Source of the DNA: an uncultured Lachnospiraceae bacterium
Lineage (GTDB): Bacteria > Bacillota > Clostridia > Lachnospirales > Lachnospiraceae
Direction of reading: 5' to 3'
Assembly (NCBI GenBank): GCA_958428365.1
Contig: CAUAFT010000008.1
Location: 1 to 64,000 of the forward strand
DNA: 64,000 bases
How positions within the stretch are numbered: the stretch's first letter is position 1; each line of letters opens with the position of its first letter. The translations under genes and the position numbers were made by a program. The notes under the pieces were generated by a model. The model was not told where the DNA came from. It made no database searches and was given only the letters and a program-made list of their open reading frames with translations. This document shows positions 62,996 through 64,000 of the stretch, piece after piece.

Positions 62996-63688
62996 ATGCT
63001 TGGAATTATCGGGGCAATGGATGAAGAAGTTGCCAAAATCAAGGAACATATGACTGAAATTGAAGTGGAATCCAAAGCTTCCATGGATTTTTATAAAGGA
63101 TTATTAAATGGAAAAGAAGCGGTGGTGGTCCGCTCCGGCATTGGTAAGGTCAATGCCGCGATCTGTACACAGATCCTGGCAGATGATTTTCATGTGGACG
63201 CCGTGATCAACACCGGAATCGCCGGCTCTTTAAATAAGGATATCAACATCGGAGACATCGTTCTCTCCACCGATACCCTGGAACACGACATGGACGCCGT
63301 CTCCTTCGGCTATCCTTTGGGACAGATCCCCCGAATGGATACCCTCTCTTTTCAGGCGGACGAAAAATTGCGGAAGGCGGCAATGGATGCCTGTCAAAAG
63401 GTCCTTCCAAATATCACCGCCTTTGAGGGACGGATCGTCAGCGGAGACCAGTTCGTATCCAGCAAGGAAAAAAAGGACTGGCTCGTGGAGAACTTCGGCG
63501 GATACTGTACAGAGATGGAGGGTGCGGCTATCGCCCACGCCGCCTATCTGAACCGGATCCCATTTTTAATCATCCGGGCAATCTCCGATAAGGCGGATGA
63601 CAGCGCCTCCATGGACTATCCGGCTTTTGAGGCAATGGCAATTCAGAACTCCGTAACCTTAATCTTAGAAATGGCAGGGAATTTATAA
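62996..63688 (+). CDS. mtnN: 5'-Methylthioadenosine/S-adenosylhomocysteine nucleosidase
   Basis: A 230-residue enzyme that splits methylthioadenosine and S-adenosylhomocysteine to adenine plus the ribosyl thioether. GIIGAMDEEV at the start supplies the catalytic Glu; NTGIAGSLN, EMEGAAIAHAA and RAISDKADD (catalytic Asp) are all present. Its product S-ribosylhomocysteine is the substrate of LuxS, encoded next with a one-base overlap (TAATG). Confidence 0.96.
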   Translation: MLGIIGAMDEEVAKIKEHMTEIEVESKASMDFYKGLLNGKEAVVVRSGIGKVNAAICTQILADDFHVDAVINTGIAGSLNKDINIGDIVLSTDTLEHDMDAVSFGYPLGQIPRMDTLSFQADEKLRKAAMDACQKVLPNITAFEGRIVSGDQFVSSKEKKDWLVENFGGYCTEMEGAAIAHAAYLNRIPFLIIRAISDKADDSASMDYPAFEAMAIQNSVTLILEMAGNL

Positions 63689-64000
63689 TGGAAAAAATCG
63701 CAAGTTTTACCGTGGATCATTTGAGACTCCTTCCGGGAGTCTATGTCTCAAGAAAGGACACCGCAGGTCAGGAGGTATTGACCACCTTTGACCTGCGTAT
63801 GACGCGCCCGAACTTTGAACCGGTGATGAACACGGCGGAGATCCACGCCATCGAACATCTGGGCGCCACATTTTTGCGCAACCATAAGGAATATGGCTCT
63901 AAGACCATTTACTTCGGTCCTATGGGCTGCCGCACCGGATTTTACCTGATCCTGGCAGGGGATTACGAATCTGAGGACGTCCTTCCTCTTTTAAAAGAGA
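63688..64000 (+). CDS. luxS: S-ribosylhomocysteine lyase, truncated by the window edge
   Basis: The first 104 codons of LuxS, which makes homocysteine and the autoinducer-2 precursor. TFDLRMTRPNFEPVMNTAEI and the metal motif H53-x-x-E56-H57 are seen; GPMGCRTGFYL holds the second metal ligand region. AGGGA lies inside the end of mtnN. The gene runs off the right edge, and another 50 or so codons are expected. Confidence 0.96.
   Translation, partial: MEKIASFTVDHLRLLPGVYVSRKDTAGQEVLTTFDLRMTRPNFEPVMNTAEIHAIEHLGATFLRNHKEYGSKTIYFGPMGCRTGFYLILAGDYESEDVLPLLKE

Overview
The window looks like a chromosomal segment from a Clostridia-class Firmicute, most likely a Lachnospiraceae gut bacterium. The evidence is the moderate GC content, strong AGGAGG-type ribosome binding sites, a type III glutamine synthetase, a phosphoglycerate-mutase-like enzyme inside a threonine operon, HPr kinase, WhiA, RapZ, CvfB, YitT and DUF975 proteins, and Gram-positive LexA-like boxes. 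Most genes lie on the minus strand. I see no insertion sequence, prophage, CRISPR array or integrase.

Layout. 1-430: two serine tRNA genes followed on the minus strand by a near-consensus promoter and a leader typical of an rRNA operon lying beyond the left edge. 500-8360: ispD, the t6A tRNA-modification genes tsaD, tsaB and tsaE with rimI and rnz, then tex. 8490-10170: three small plus-strand genes, including a putative HExxH metalloprotein. 10238-14351: an aspartate/threonine operon (ACT regulator, hom, a PGM-like predicted homoserine kinase, aspartokinase). 14454-20858: YoaK, prfB with its programmed frameshift, and the ctpA / M23 hydrolase / ftsX / ftsE cell-wall cluster. 20876-30930: a CdaR-like regulator, YitT, a TagA-like glycosyltransferase, an NlpC/P60 hydrolase, trxB, a YjfB-like protein, a CPBP protease, ridA, cvfB, a thioesterase, tRNA-Gln and YigZ. 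31103-33781: a class A penicillin-binding protein.

33856-39463 is a nitrogen block: a degenerate-receiver protein, an ammonium transporter fused to a P-II domain, and type III glutamine synthetase. Terminator-like hairpins lie in the glnA leader and in the glnA-amt gap, which suggests control by termination/antitermination. 39464-50368 is a housekeeping run: fba, a lipid kinase, whiA, rapZ, murB, an M18 aminopeptidase, hprK, uvrC and ftsH. pyrG follows on the plus strand.

52357-56081 is the most accessory-looking stretch: an orphan zinc-ribbon/HTH protein, an RNA-like locus, glpP behind its own promoter and hairpin terminator, and an AraC regulator / DUF6485 / alcohol dehydrogenase cassette whose dehydrogenase lacks the structural-zinc lobe. 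The right end holds a Na+/H+-type antiporter, sbcDC divergent from dinB with two LexA-like boxes between them, and mtnN-luxS, with luxS cut by the window edge.

No single locus is clearly a new system. The best leads are the glnA/amt readthrough arrangement, the glpP 5' terminator, the palindromic operator of the pseudo-receiver gene, a pair of homologous structured intergenic repeats, and the SD-led eight-codon ORF at 57877.
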